This document shows, piece after piece, positions 1 through 10,700 of a stretch of DNA of 64,000 bases; within the stretch, counting starts at the first letter, position 1, and every line of letters starts with the position of its first letter. Made by a program: the position numbers and the translations under genes. Source of the stretch: Ypsolopha sequella (taxonomy: Eukaryota; Arthropoda; Insecta; Lepidoptera; Ypsolophidae); NCBI GenBank assembly GCA_934047225.1, contig OW203988.1, forward strand, positions 1,922,001 to 1,986,000, given 5' to 3'. Below the pieces are notes generated by a model. It saw nothing but the letters and a program-made list of their open reading frames with translations, did not search any database and had not been told where the DNA came from.

Positions 1-144
1 TTAAATGATAGATTACAATAATTTTAATAACCTTAACCCATAAATAGACACTGTCCATCTACATAATTATAAGTACTAAGTAAATGTTTGTAAGTAGATT
101 TATTAGTAATACTATTATTAATTAGACAAGCAAATGCATTTACA

Positions 145-357
145 AACATGAAGGCATTGCGTGCTTTATATGAAGCCCTCGTAAAAAGCCACTTGGAATG
201 CAACGCAATCATTTGGTCACCAAGTGAAGTAAAATATAAAATTATGTTGGAACGGATACAAAATAATTTTTTAAGGTTTCTGTGCCGTAAATTGTATGGT
301 GTGTATCCGGGATACCCATTGCTATATCCTACTTTGTTTGTCGTGGGCATGGTATGG
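145..357 (+). pseudogene. Non-LTR retrotransposon RT C-terminal fragment
   Basis: The translation contains the motifs ALYEALVKSHLE and IIWSP followed by a LERIQ-N-FLRFL helix and a YPLLYPTLF stretch. This is the layout of the region behind the reverse transcriptase domain in Jockey/CR1-type non-LTR elements. Only about 70 codons are present. There is no catalytic motif, and the frame stops just as an ORF1-like segment of another element begins near 361. It is a short relic, not a gene. The clade is inferred from motif resemblance only. Bases 1-144 upstream are A+T-rich and show nothing else. Confidence 0.6.
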
Positions 358-360
358 TAG

Positions 361-696
361 GATAGCCAGAAGAAAAATCGTCATTCTACATCATTAGTAT
401 GCACAGCCGGACCTAGCGTTACTACCCTGAAAGCGGTGGAACGCCGAAAGTACTTTCACCTGTGGAACATGGCATCAGGAGCAGATGAAGTTAAAACATA
501 CCTTCAACAGTTTTGTGAAAAAGAAGCATTTTCAGTAGAAACTCTGAACCCTAAAGGAGACTACAAATCTTACAAGATCGGTGTCTCAGTTCCAATGTAT
601 GAAAAATGTTTCTCAACAGAAATCTGGCCTGAAAATGCGAGAGTAAAGGAGTGGATTCCCTTTCGAGGACCACCCAAGCCTGCGAGCCGAGCCTAA
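361..696 (+). pseudogene. ORF1 (Gag-like) C-terminal fragment of a non-LTR element
   Basis: The frame is open from at least 361 through the stop at 694-696. The C-terminal block with ETLNPKGDYKSYKIGV and a later WPE-x-ARVKEW-PFRG motif is the conserved end of the nucleic-acid-binding ORF1 protein in many insect Jockey/CR1-type elements. No ATG is visible at the left, and the upstream part that normally carries zinc-finger domains is missing. The stop lies shortly before the endonuclease ORF, the usual ORF1-ORF2 spacing. Role (RNA binding in the retrotransposition particle) is family knowledge; the truncation is seen directly. Confidence 0.65.
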
Positions 697-715
697 AACA
701 TCAAAGTCATCTAAC

Positions 716-1582
716 ATCACATTAAGTATCATCTACCAAAACGTCAGAGGTATGAACACAAAACTTCAATTCTGGAGACAAAATTTGCTTATGTTGGACC
801 AGCATCTTGTGGCAGTTTCTGAAACGTATCTGAGTGCATCTGTAGAAGATGCTGAAGTTGTATGTGGAGGCTGGAGTCTTCTACGACGTGATCGCCCGAA
901 ACTAGGTGGTGGGGTACTGCTCGCAGCTCGACCGGGTCTGTCATTAAGAAGACGACGCGATCTTGAAACAGATGATGGAGAAGATCTCTGGGCGTCTATC
1001 ACTTTTCATAATGTGGACTTCAATATTTGTGTTTTTTATATACCACCAAAATCGTCAGATAATGTCTACCTAAAATGGTTCCAAAATTTAGAAAATCATA
1101 TTGAAGATCTAAGTAATGTTATAGTCATTGGTGACCTTAATCTCAACAGTGCATCCCTTAATATTTCAAATTATTATGGTTATTTTTTAAATATTTGTGG
1201 TCTGTCAGAGAGGAATGAAATTGCTAATGTGTTTGGAGGAAAGCTAGATGTAGTTTTGCTGGCTGATGGTGTGGGTGGGGTCTCCGTGAGTGAGGCGGGG
1301 TGTGGAGGTTTAGTACCGCGTATAGATCTTTACCATCCCCCGCTGGACATTGCCATACCCCTTTGTGGGCTGCACTGTGCTCTCGGCTCTAATTACGTCG
1401 ATGCCAGCAACATTGACAATAACCACGACTGGAACTTTAGTAGGGGTGATTATGTACTACTACATAAGTTGATGTCCGAAGTCTCGTGGGATGTAGTTCT
1501 GCAACAATATGATGTAGACGATGCCGTGGATTCCATTTTAACCGACTTCAAAAATGAGGCGGTTCTCAATTCGACTGTATGT
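716..1582 (+). pseudogene. ORF2 N-terminal half: APE-type endonuclease domain
   Basis: The reading frame contains IIYQNVRGMNTK near 722-757, then AVSETYL, GGGVLLAAR, FNICVFYIPP and VIGDLNL. These are the ordered motifs of the apurinic-like endonuclease that nicks target DNA in non-LTR elements. The first Met is at 752, inside the conserved N-terminal motif, so the real start probably lay further upstream. The frame is open to 1657, but from 1583 it reads into a poly(T) run belonging to a nested insertion. The native part therefore ends at about residue 277 counted from 752. Probably not functional because the RT half is separated from it. Confidence 0.75.
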
Positions 1583-1748
1583 TTTTTTTTTTTTTTTTTT
1601 TATTTTTTTTTTTTGGCGTTGTTACTCCATAACTCCGTCATTTCTGAACCGATTTGAACAATTCTTTTTTTGTTTGAAAGAGTGTACTTCCAGGTAGGTC
1701 CCATTTTGGGTTTGGTCATGATCTAATGAAGGTCTTCAGAGATAGGCA

Positions 1749-2190
1749 GTGGAACTCCTCAGAAAATGACAGCATACCTCTCGAAATTGAGGTAATCGCT
1801 TTGTACCTGGGTGCTGATTACAAGGTATTACTTGAAAATCATCATTCTTCCACCTGACCTTTGATCCTGGCTTCATCACCATATTCACCATAGAACTCCT
1901 CAACGGATCAGAGCACATAACTCGAGATTGCGGCAATCACTGCGTTAGGGTGCTAATTCAAGGGTATTACTTGGAGATTACCAGAATACCCACCTGACCT
2001 TCGATCCTGGCTTCATCACCATAGAACTCCTCAACGGATGACAGCACATAACTTTGGATCGCGGCAATCAGTTTGTGTTATGGTGCTCATTGCAGGGCAT
2101 TGCTTGAAAATTGCCAATGTACCCACCTGACCTTCGATCTTGGCTTCATCACCGTAGAACTCTTTAACGCATGACAGCACATAACTCGAG
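1749..2190 (-). repeat. Four diverged tandem units of about 131 bp
   Basis: The phrase TAGAACTCCTCAACGGAT recurs at 1891 and 2022, with weaker versions at about 1749 and 2155, giving periods near 142, 131 and 133 bp. The first period is longer because of a short local duplication. Each unit also carries a CCACCTGACCTT block and a GGCTTCATCACC block. It is internal to the insertion at 1583-2683. Confidence 0.7.
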
Positions 2191-2319
2191 ATTGATAGCA
2201 GGAAGCTACTCAAACATAGCTACTTATACTCACTTGAACTTCGTTTCATATTAAAACCACGTTTGCAAGAACTACCCATATTTCACAATTTAACCCAGCA
2301 ACACTAAAAAATGTGAAAT

Positions 2320-2675
2320 AAAATAAACTTTTAACAAAAAAATAGCAACCGACTTCAATAGTAACAGCAGTCATTCACTAAAAAGTTAATAATAATTCTA
2401 TAAAGACCGATGGTACCGAAGCAACACTTTTGCCGACTTCTTTCTTCCTGAAACATTATGTTATCTAGAAGTCGGCGTATTTCCTACGATATAGCAACAT
2501 AAAAACCAATATAAGAACGCCGACTTCTAGATAACATAACGTTTCAGGAAGAAAGAAGTCGGCAAAAGTGTTGCTTCGGTACCATCGGTCTTTATAGAAT
2601 TATTATTAACTTTTTAGTGAATGACTGCTGTTACTATTGAAGTCGGTTGCTATTTTTTTGTTAAAAGTTTATTTT
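2320..2675. repeat. Long inverted repeat, 158-bp arms around a 40-bp spacer
   Basis: Bases 2320-2477 and 2518-2675 are reverse complements over 158 bp. By eye there is one mismatch (near 2456 against the G at about 2541). The spacer is 2478-2517. A transcript across it would form a long double-stranded hairpin. No ORF uses it, although an apparent ORF start for the downstream RT frame (2637) falls inside the right arm and is artefactual. Confidence 0.9.
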
Positions 2676-2688
2676 TATAATATTATGT

Positions 2689-4727
2689 ACGGTATTCTTG
2701 ACCAGTGTGTTCCTAAAAAAAAGAGATCTGATTCACGCAAAAGACAATATCCAGTGTGGTTTACAGCTGATATTATAGGGGACCTTAGTCGTAAGGCATC
2801 TCTGCATCGTACTTGGAAGTCAACAAGGAATGCAGAAGTATACGCAAATTTCAGTGCACTTAGAGCAGGGTTAAAAGTTCGTATGTCATTGGCCTATGAG
2901 TCGCATATGCGCGAGATTGAAGAAAATATCAAATTCAATCCACGAGCTTTTTGGAAACACATTGCCAGCTTAAAGTCAAAGGGAGGTTTTGTACCTCATG
3001 TGTTCCACGAAGGAAAGGAGTATACGGGAGCAGAAGCAGCATCTGCGTTTGCCAATTTTTTCGCAAGTGTGTTCCTTCCGAGCACACCCATGTTAGATTC
3101 GGACCAAATCAATAGCTCGGACAACACCGGGGACTCCAAGTACATTGATATAAACCAGATACATGCTGCTGAGATTGAATTGGCTTTGAAACGTCTTAGG
3201 GCTAGAAGTTCTATTGGTCCAGATGGTTTACCCCCATATTTGCTCAAAACCTATGTAGACCAACTTAAGGTCCCGTTGGTATACATTTATAACCTTATTC
3301 TGACAACAGGTAAATATCCTGCAAAGTGGAAGATCTCACGCGTGACGCCGATTCCCAAAACCAGGGACACTTCTTCAGTTGCCGAGTACAGACCCATAGC
3401 CAACTTATGTTCCCCAGCAAAAGTCTTCGAATCAATTGTGCACAAGAAGATTTATCCACAAGTACAACCTTTTTTGAGTGACTCCCAGCACGGTTTCAGA
3501 AGTCATCGTTCTGTAGACACCAACCTTTTGACACTTGTTGACATGGTCTCAGGATTAATGGATGAGCGTGTGCAAGCGGATGTCATTTATTTGGACTTTA
3601 AAAAAGCGTTCGATAGAGTTGACAACGATGTACTTCTGAGAAAATTGTGCAATATTGGTTTATCTCCAAGACTTTTGCGATTTTTCGCAAATTATCTGAG
3701 TGACCGGAAACAGTACGTAAAACACGGTTGTTTCGAGTCGAAACCGTACTTGACGCGTTCAGGAGTGAGCCAAGGCTCTATTCTTGGTCCGCTTCTTTTT
3801 GTGATCATGATTAATGACCTCGATGCCGTGCTTCGTCATACTTCATGCCTTCTGTATGCAGATGACCTAAAGTTAGTCAGGGGCATTAGTCAGGATTATG
3901 ATAGCAAGTTGCTTCAAAACTATCTCAACGCTGTCTATCTCTGGAGCCTGGAAAACAAACTGCATTTTAACCCCGATAAGTGCTGTGTAATGTCTTATAC
4001 ACGATCCCCTCAGCCAAAACATTTTTATTACACTTTGGGTGATGCGAATATTGCACGCGTTTATTCGGTTAAGGATCTAGGTGTCACTTTTGATACTCGG
4101 CTCAATTTTCATGACCATGTGGTGAACCTAGCAGCAAATTGTTTTAGACGGCTAGGGTTCGTTATGCGAAACTGCAGGGACTTGCAAGACCTGAAGACCA
4201 TTCAGCTTCTCTTCACGTCGCTTGTTAGGACCAAGCTCGAGGCGAGTTCTGTGATATGGAACCCATATGAGAGCACATACACTCTTATAGTAGAAAAGGT
4301 GCAAAAAGCTTTCCTACGTTACCTATATAAAAGAAAGTTCGGTTACTACCCTTTTATGTATCCCACCCCTTTTCTCCTAGGTACGCTCAATTTGAACTCA
4401 CTGGACGTCAGGCGCAATACGGACTCATTGGTTCAGGTGTGCCGTATTTTGCGGGGTGACTCTGACTGCCCCAAACTTGTAAACGCTGTAACCTCGCTTT
4501 TTGCACCCAAAAATTACAGTCGCGCGCGTAGTCACAAGCTGCTACACGTACCCACCGTTAGAACCATGGCGCAACGTCGTTCCCCGCTTCCGCGCGCTCT
4601 GGAGGGCCTAAACACACTGCTGTCAGCAAATCCAACGTGTGATCTGTTTGCTGATAGTTTGATGAACGTGTTTCGTGAATGTCTGAGGTTATGTGAGAAA
4701 GATGCAAAAAAGAGTAGTATTGTGTAA
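2689..4727 (+). pseudogene. ORF2 C-terminal part: non-LTR reverse transcriptase
   Basis: The open frame runs to the stop at 4725-4727. It shows the ordered RT motifs: SSIGPDGLPPYLL, KISRVTPIPK with EYRPIANL, QHGFRSHRS, VIYLDFKKAFDRVD, GVSQGSILGPLLF and the catalytic LLYADDLK near 3850-3875. Behind the RT come a VKDLGVTFD motif, an LVRTKLEASSVIWNP motif and a YPTPFLLG block, the thumb and C-terminal region of Jockey/CR1 enzymes. About 680 codons are uninterrupted, so the domain itself looks intact. It is cut off from its endonuclease by the insertion at 1583-2683, and the apparent first Met (2637) belongs to that insertion. The product would copy the element RNA at the nicked target. Confidence 0.85.
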
Positions 4728-4828
4728 TTATTTGTTATTTGTATTTGTAAATAAATGTTATTTGTAAATTATTTTAGTAGGTATAGCGTATTAGATTTAA
4801 GTATCTGTAAAGCTGTACTGTAAATGTA

Positions 4829-4859
<31 letters not shown>

Positions 4860-5292
4860 TCAAACTGGAGGTGAGGAGAGAGTTGTCCCTGGTAACATGT
4901 GGTAAGGTGCACAACCCTGCTGTCCTTCAGGAGGAGCTATTCGTGCCGAACGAGAGAGTGTCGCGCAGACAAGGCCGCCGTTGTTGCTGGCACAGCAGCG
5001 TGCGCGCACCTGCCTTCTGCAGCGGGCGCCAATCACACGTGCGACACACACGCTCAACGTAGAAGCGGAACAAATAGATTTATTTAGTTGCTCTCAAAGC
5101 GAGTTCATAAAGGCCACTTTGTATATTATGCTATTGTATTATTTAATTTCAAGATTCTATGTTTTTTTGGTTTGTTAGTTAGGATGTCAATTTGTTATAA
5201 ATAGTGTTAGCTTATCTTTCGCATTAGGTTATACCTGTAAAGATAGATTTAAGTTTTGTTTTTAATAAATAAACAGATAAATAAATAATAAT
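4728..5292 (+). other. Non-LTR 3' UTR and tail, then a short G+C-rich relic
   Basis: 4728-4858 is the 3' UTR of the preceding RT gene, ending in seven or so AAAT repeats. From 4859 a compact G+C-rich stretch begins, with a possible coding phrase IDLFSCSQSEFIKATLYI near 5070-5140. This resembles the extreme C terminus of a non-LTR ORF2, but it is too short to be sure. From 5175 the sequence is A+T-rich and ends in AATAAATAAACA-type tails (5262-5292), so this may be the 3' end of a second truncated element. Confidence 0.4.
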
Positions 5293-5620
5293 ATGGCTGC
5301 ACGTCGTGACTTACATTTTGCTGTTCTGTTGTTTGGTGTAATAAAACATAAACATCCAAAATATCTATTTGATAAACTGCTGTGGTCTTCTGATGTTAAT
5401 AAATATTCCACTAGGGCATCTGCATATCTTTTGATTGTTCCAAGACATCAAACAGCTAGGTTCAGGGGAAGTTTTTAGGTACAGGGCTTCAAAGGTGTGG
5501 AATGACCTGCCCCCACCTGTTCGAGAATGCAAGACGAAGGCTAATTTTCGAATTAAAATTAAGTGCTTTTTAATTGAAAAGCAAATAATACAATACAAAT
5601 ACATTTATTTCATTAAATAG
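5293..5620 (+). pseudogene. Non-LTR ORF2 C-terminal fragment, frameshifted
   Basis: The first frame (5293-5478) includes RRDLHFAVLLFGVIKHKHP, the region behind the RT domain of many insect non-LTR elements. The same protein continues in another frame from about 5475 with FRYRASKVWNDLPPPVRE, a very typical C-terminal motif, and stops at 5618-5620. A frameshift near 5475 breaks it. RT and endonuclease are missing, so this is a 5' truncated dead copy. Confidence 0.7.
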
Positions 5621-6285
5621 GATTACATAATATGGGTAGGGGCTGGTGTCTCCCTTTAAGCTTTAAAAGGCCTGTGTCAGGAAGCACCGCAAAAATAACG
5701 ATGCTTTGATATGAAATAATCTATGTAGTATTTTATAAATATGCATTTTTAAAAGTATTTTTACTATTATTAGTTTATTTATTTCAGATTTACATATTTA
5801 CTTATTAAGCAACTACAATTTATTTATTTTTCTTATCATTTTAATGTATTTATTGATTTGCGCTTTTTATTTTAAGTTTGATATTGTTATTTTTAGACGA
5901 TGTTATGTTTAAATTATTATGTTATAGTTATTAGTTTTAATTTTAGTAGGGTCCAGCAGAATACCAGCGCTGTGGCTTCGGCTGTGGCATTAAACTGAGC
6001 TGGACTCCTTTTTCATAACCACAGAATATGGCTATTTTGTTTTTAATTTGTTTTCTTTTTTTGTGGTGTTTGAAATAAAGCTCTTTTCTTTATTTCTTTC
6101 TTTTCTTTCTTTCTATCTTATTAATACTACAAGTAATGTAAACAATATATGCCCTCTCCTCATTGTCATTGTTTTTGCTGTGCTCCTACGGGGTATCACG
6201 GGATCTCAAAAAAGACCTGTCATTTTTATTGTATACATATGTGATAACACAAATAAATAATTTGAATTTGTATTTGTATTTGAGA
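5621..6285 (+). other. 3' UTR of the preceding non-LTR fragment
   Basis: A+T-rich non-coding sequence with a distinctive G+C-rich block at about 5948-6010 of a kind I have seen in lepidopteran non-LTR 3' ends. It ends in an ATTTGT-type simple repeat (6250-6285) that fits the element's terminal tail. No ORF. Confidence 0.5.
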
Positions 6286-7326
6286 AGGATAATGAGTGTC
6301 GGATGGTATGTATAGTATATATGTCATGTCATGGATGGTATGTATAGTATGTATGCCATGTCATGGATGGTATGGATGGCTGTTGGTTGGTAGTGTGCGT
6401 TGGTGGATCCTTTTCGGACTAAAATAATAGATTAATTTTATTTTTGACATAAGTAAAATGTTATTTTGTTATTCTTACGTGGATGAATAAAACACTAGTT
6501 TCCCCTTATCGACATTATCTGGTATTCTTACTTTGGTAAATATATCTAATTATTCCAATGAATCGTGATAATTTTCATGTCATTTCTGTATTGTTCACTC
6601 TATACAGACAGTGGGCTGATTGCTGATGACGATTTCAAAAACACCCGTATTACCTCACACAATATTTGACTTTACCTATAGACTACAAGTCCAATCCAAT
6701 TGAGTACAAAATAAAAAGAGAGAGAAAGGCTAAAAGTAATAGATCAATGGACACAAAGCTACTCTTTTTTAAATCCTCTTATACTAGTTTCACTGTTTTA
6801 TTTTACAATATCTATCCCGACTGGTTTCAAATTTTACACGATTTTCAAAAGCTTTTTACTTAAAAGTAAAATTTACGAGCCATGAACCATGTTAAGGCGA
6901 TATGTAAAAGTTTTAGCGTCCCTGTTACTACATGTGCGAAAAAACCCTCAGTGCGAGAGGGACGGATTCGTGGAAAAGTAGCAAAAAGTCGGTTTTTTAT
7001 TAATATAAAATGTACTAAAAATGCTATCAAAATTTTGTTTAACCTAGATATTTTTAAAACCCATCTAATAAAATATAATTGCATTCCATATGTCATTCTA
7101 AATTTTCAAACCAGGAGAATTGGTGTCGATAAAGACCTCATTTCAATAAATATTTCTATCGAGCCGAAATTCTCCAATCGCGTTTCTGTTTTAACAGATC
7201 CCTAGAGGAAGATTTCAAAAATAATATACAAATTTTTCAAAATTATACATTATTTACCGAAGTAGATATAGAAGTTCTGAAATTGTCGATTTTTTTTCGT
7301 AGCGCCTTAACAAAGAAATATAAAAA
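6286..7326. other. Non-coding spacer with short local repeats
   Basis: 6290-6385 holds a degenerate run of ATGGATGGTATG and TATAGTATGTATG words. The rest is A+T-rich. The longest open frame (6882-7205, 107 codons) resembles nothing I recognise. 7133-7204 shares a diverged block with 15014-15085, suggesting an unrecognised dispersed repeat. I see no gene. Confidence 0.5.
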
Positions 7327-7440
7327 ACCGGCCAAGTGCGTGTCGGACCACGCGCAGTGTAGGGTTCCGTAGTTGCCCTGCACAATATGCGGATTTCTTC
7401 TCCAAGTACATTTTATGAGTTTGTCGACTAATACAGATCG
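7327..7440 (+). repeat. Common lepidopteran interspersed repeat fragment
   Basis: Begins with CCGGCCAAGTGCGTGTCGGA and continues to AGGGTTCCGTAG. From memory this is a diverged form of a phrase found at the end of a very abundant interspersed repeat in moth and butterfly genomes. It is a fragment without coding capacity. Identification rests on recall of the motif. Confidence 0.55.
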
Positions 7441-7750
7441 CGCCAAATTCTAGTAGGCTCGGAAGTTGCTCTTCCCAAGAACTTCTTCATCTACCGACTT
7501 ACACACTACACTGACGATGATGGTGAAAATGTAATTATTGTTAGTGAATTTTAGTTGTGTACTCATCTTAAATTAAGAAAAAAAAAACTGTGTAACTTTA
7601 ATTATAAGTAATTTTTCTTTTGTAGTATTAGTCGGCTAGTAGTTAAGTTAAGAGAGTAACATCTGCCAATAAACTTTTTTAAAGTTTGGCGGAAATAATA
7701 AAAAATGTTATGTTGTTTTTTTTTCTGTAAATAAATTTTTATTATTATTT
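7441..7750. other. A+T-rich spacer ending in the TAA microsatellite target
   Basis: No gene is visible. The last bases (about 7738-7750) are a short TTATTATT run that forms the left flank of the Dong-like element. Confidence 0.5.
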
Positions 7751-10700
7751 CGAGAATTTTTGATCTCATCTCTCCCTCTTGGCCAAAAGAATTTAAAGAG
7801 AGAGAGACGGTACATCCCTCGGCAGAAGCACAGTCGACCGAGGTTCAGAGCCCCAGGGAAAGAAACCGGCGAACGATGCGAGCAGTATCGAGCAGAACCG
7901 CCTTCTGCATCCGCGCTGGAAGCGAACTGCCGCGGAATCCCAACCGTCTCAGGTTGGTTTCGAGACTGGTTGGTATTAACCCGTTCGCGGATAAAACAAT
8001 TGGGATTATTTCAGTGGATGCCACGCCCCACATGTCGGTAACCTCGTGAGCTAGGTCGAGATACTTCCTCCTCTTCTCGGTTTCGGCTTTCACGAGGTTT
8101 TCATCGTGTGGGATTGTGATATCCACCAAAAACACCCGAGACTGCGCCCGGTCCATCAACACGATATCAGGTTTATTCGTGAGAATAGTCCTATCCGTGA
8201 TGACAGACCGATCCCAGTAGAGCTTGGCGCGGCCGTTTTCTAGTACTGGCGCCGGTGAGTACTTGTAATATGGCACCTTCTGATTTACGAGGTCGTACTT
8301 GTGGGCGAGTTCTTGATGAAGGATTTTGGCCACTTGGTTGTGTCTGTGCAGATACTCAGTGTTGGCAAGAGCGGAACACCCGGAGATAACATGTCGGAGA
8401 GATTCTCCAGGATGGGCACATGCCCGGCAGATGTCCTGGGTCCCATCCTTGATAATGTATTTCCGGTAGTTACGCGTCTTGATCACCTGATCTTGTATTG
8501 CACAGACAAAACCCTCGGTTTCCCCGAAGAGGTCACCAAAGCGCAGCCAATGCATGGAGGTTTTTTTGTCAACGTGAGGCTCGTGAAGGGCCTTGTGAAA
8601 CCTCCCGTGCAATTCCTTTCCTCGCCACACGGACTTTCGTTCAGCGGTGCTAAGTACAACCGGGTCGCGCCATTCTTCGCTGGCTAAGGACAAAGGGGTG
8701 AGTCCTTTATCACATGCCACGACTTCTTTATGGATTGCATCATCCGTTTTCGACAGGAAATAATCCCTGAGACTGCATATTTCACGGTTGTGCATAGCCT
8801 TGGCGTTTAAAAGGCCTCGACCACCACACTTCCGCGGGAGATACAGCCTCATGACCGACGATCTCGGATGATGCATCCTATGAAGGGTCAGGATTGTGCG
8901 GACTTTTCTGTCCAGAGCATCTAGTTCGGTCTGAGTCCATCTGAGCACTCCGAATGTGTACATGAGAACAGGCATGACCCAAGCATTATAAGCTCGTACC
9001 TTATTTCCGCCCGACAAAAAGCTCTCAAGCACTTTTGTCAGGCGATTATAAAATACCCCACAAACGGCTTGTTTCATGTCTGCTTCATTCACACCGATTG
9101 TTTGGGACATGCCAAGATACCGGTATGTTTCAGTCTCAGAAAGGGATTTCAATCGATTGGAGCCGACATCGACTCCATCGGAGCGAACAACATGACCCCT
9201 CTCCACATGCAAGACCGCACACTTTTCGACCCCTAGCTCCATTCTGATGGAGTTGCTGAAATCATCAGTGATCTTCAACAACTCCTCCAGTTTCTGAGCT
9301 GTGGGGCCAAAAAGCTTCAGGTCATCCATGTAGAGAAGGTGCGATATCCGCATTCCTCCCCTTCGAAACTGAAAGCCCGCCGCTGATTTCTCCAAAAGTT
9401 GACTCAAAGGATTCAGCGACAAGCAAAACCAAAGCGGGCTCAGACAATCACCCTGGAAAATGTCTCTTTTTATCCGTATTTGGTCATCGGCATCCGTCAT
9501 TTTCTCGCCTGCGAGACTAAGGATAGTACTCCATTGCCCCATACATGCTTCAAGGAAGTGTCGAACTGTATTGTCGACTTTGTACAGCTCAAGGACCCTT
9601 AGAAGCCATGAGTGGGGGACCGAGTCGAAAGCCTTTTTGTAGTCTATCCAGGCGGCGGAAAAGTTCCGACGGTTGCGTCTGACCAGTTTGCCAGCGACCG
9701 CGTCAATGAGGAGCAGCTCCTTGCTACCGCGGCTACCACCCCTACATCCGTTCTGAGCATCCGAGATGATGTGATTTTCAACAATGTGTTGAGAAATCTT
9801 GGAGTTCAGAACGGAAGTAAACGTCTTGTATAGAGTACAAAGACACGTGATGGGGCGGTATTTCGATGGATCCGCGGTATCTTCGCTTTTTGGAGCTAAG
9901 TGAGTGACTCCGGTAGTTAAGAAGTTTGGGAGCGTACCATCGTCAAGGGCCTGTTGGAACTGCCTTGCGAGGGTAGCATGGGAACGCCAGAATCCTTTCA
10001 GCCAGTAATGCTGCAGTCCGTCTGGTCCTGGACTTTTCCAGTTCGGGGCTTTACGGACCGCAGCAGTTACGTCCTCCTTCGAGATTCTGACTGGGTTCAT
10101 TGGTGTGATAGACGCACATGCTCCCTCGACAGCTTCGAACCACGGGCCCTCCTGATGAGTGACAGGCTGTGACCATAGGCTTCGCCAGAAGGCGACTACA
10201 TCAGCCTGCTCCGGTCGAGCGCCTATCGGTCTCATTTCCGGACGCTCCAGAGTTCTGTAAAACTTCTTTTGGTCACTCTCGAAGAGACGATTATGTTGGT
10301 GCCTCTTTACCGTTTCGGAGTATCGCCTTAATCGCTTACCCCAAGCAGCAATCTTCTGCTTCAGGTAGTCGATGCGCTCTGTTAGGTTTTGGTTAAAGTC
10401 TGGGTGCGATATATCAATGTGTTGCCCAGCAAATGCCTCCGTAACAAAGCGCATCACTCTAGGCCTCGTGTTGCCTGACCTGAAGCTGGTTAGTTTGCCG
10501 ATAAGGATCCTTGCTCTGGTGATACGGCGGTTAATTCTGCCTTGCCAGGCTGGTATCTGACCACTTCTGGGAGTGATTGATCCAGTACCTGGCATACGAA
10601 CGCCAACTATCTGGCAAACTGCCATAGCGGCGCTGAATAGAACCGTATCCGTATCCCAGAGGTCGATGCTGCTTTCCAGAAATGGAGGCAGCATCTGATT

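Larger units (their letters stand above)
1583..2683 (-). mobile_element. Nested polyadenylated insertion carrying minisatellite and long hairpin
   Basis: The segment interrupts ORF2 of the surrounding element. On the plus strand it begins with about 32 nearly pure T (1582-1614), which is a poly(A) tail if the element lies on the minus strand. TATGT occurs at 1578-1582 and again at 2684-2688, a possible target duplication. Inside are about four diverged units of 131-142 bp (1749-2190) and a foldback with 158-bp arms (2320-2675). No coding capacity is visible. A SINE-like or processed non-autonomous element is the best reading. I do not recognise the family. Confidence 0.6.
361..4858 (+). mobile_element. 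Jockey/CR1-like non-LTR retrotransposon, 5' truncated and split by a nested insertion
   Basis: The segment reads as the end of ORF1 (361-696), ORF2 endonuclease (about 716-1582), an unrelated insertion (1583-2683), ORF2 reverse transcriptase (2689-4727), then a 3' UTR ending in an AAAT-type simple tail at 4831-4858. Gene order and the A+T-rich microsatellite-like tail fit the Jockey/CR1 superfamily. The element starts inside ORF1, so it is 5' truncated, as expected from target-primed reverse transcription. The two ORF2 halves are in different frames, and subtracting the insertion with its presumed TATGT duplication does not bring them back into register. An additional indel or a slightly misplaced boundary is therefore likely. 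It is probably inactive. Confidence 0.75.

Noticed and set aside
752..1657. Host endonuclease gene
   Set aside because: The endonuclease motifs belong to a retrotransposon ORF2 and its frame runs into a poly(T) insertion.
4831..4858. Telomere-like repeat
   Set aside because: The AAAT units are the simple tail of a non-LTR element; the insect telomere repeat TTAGG is not seen as an array.
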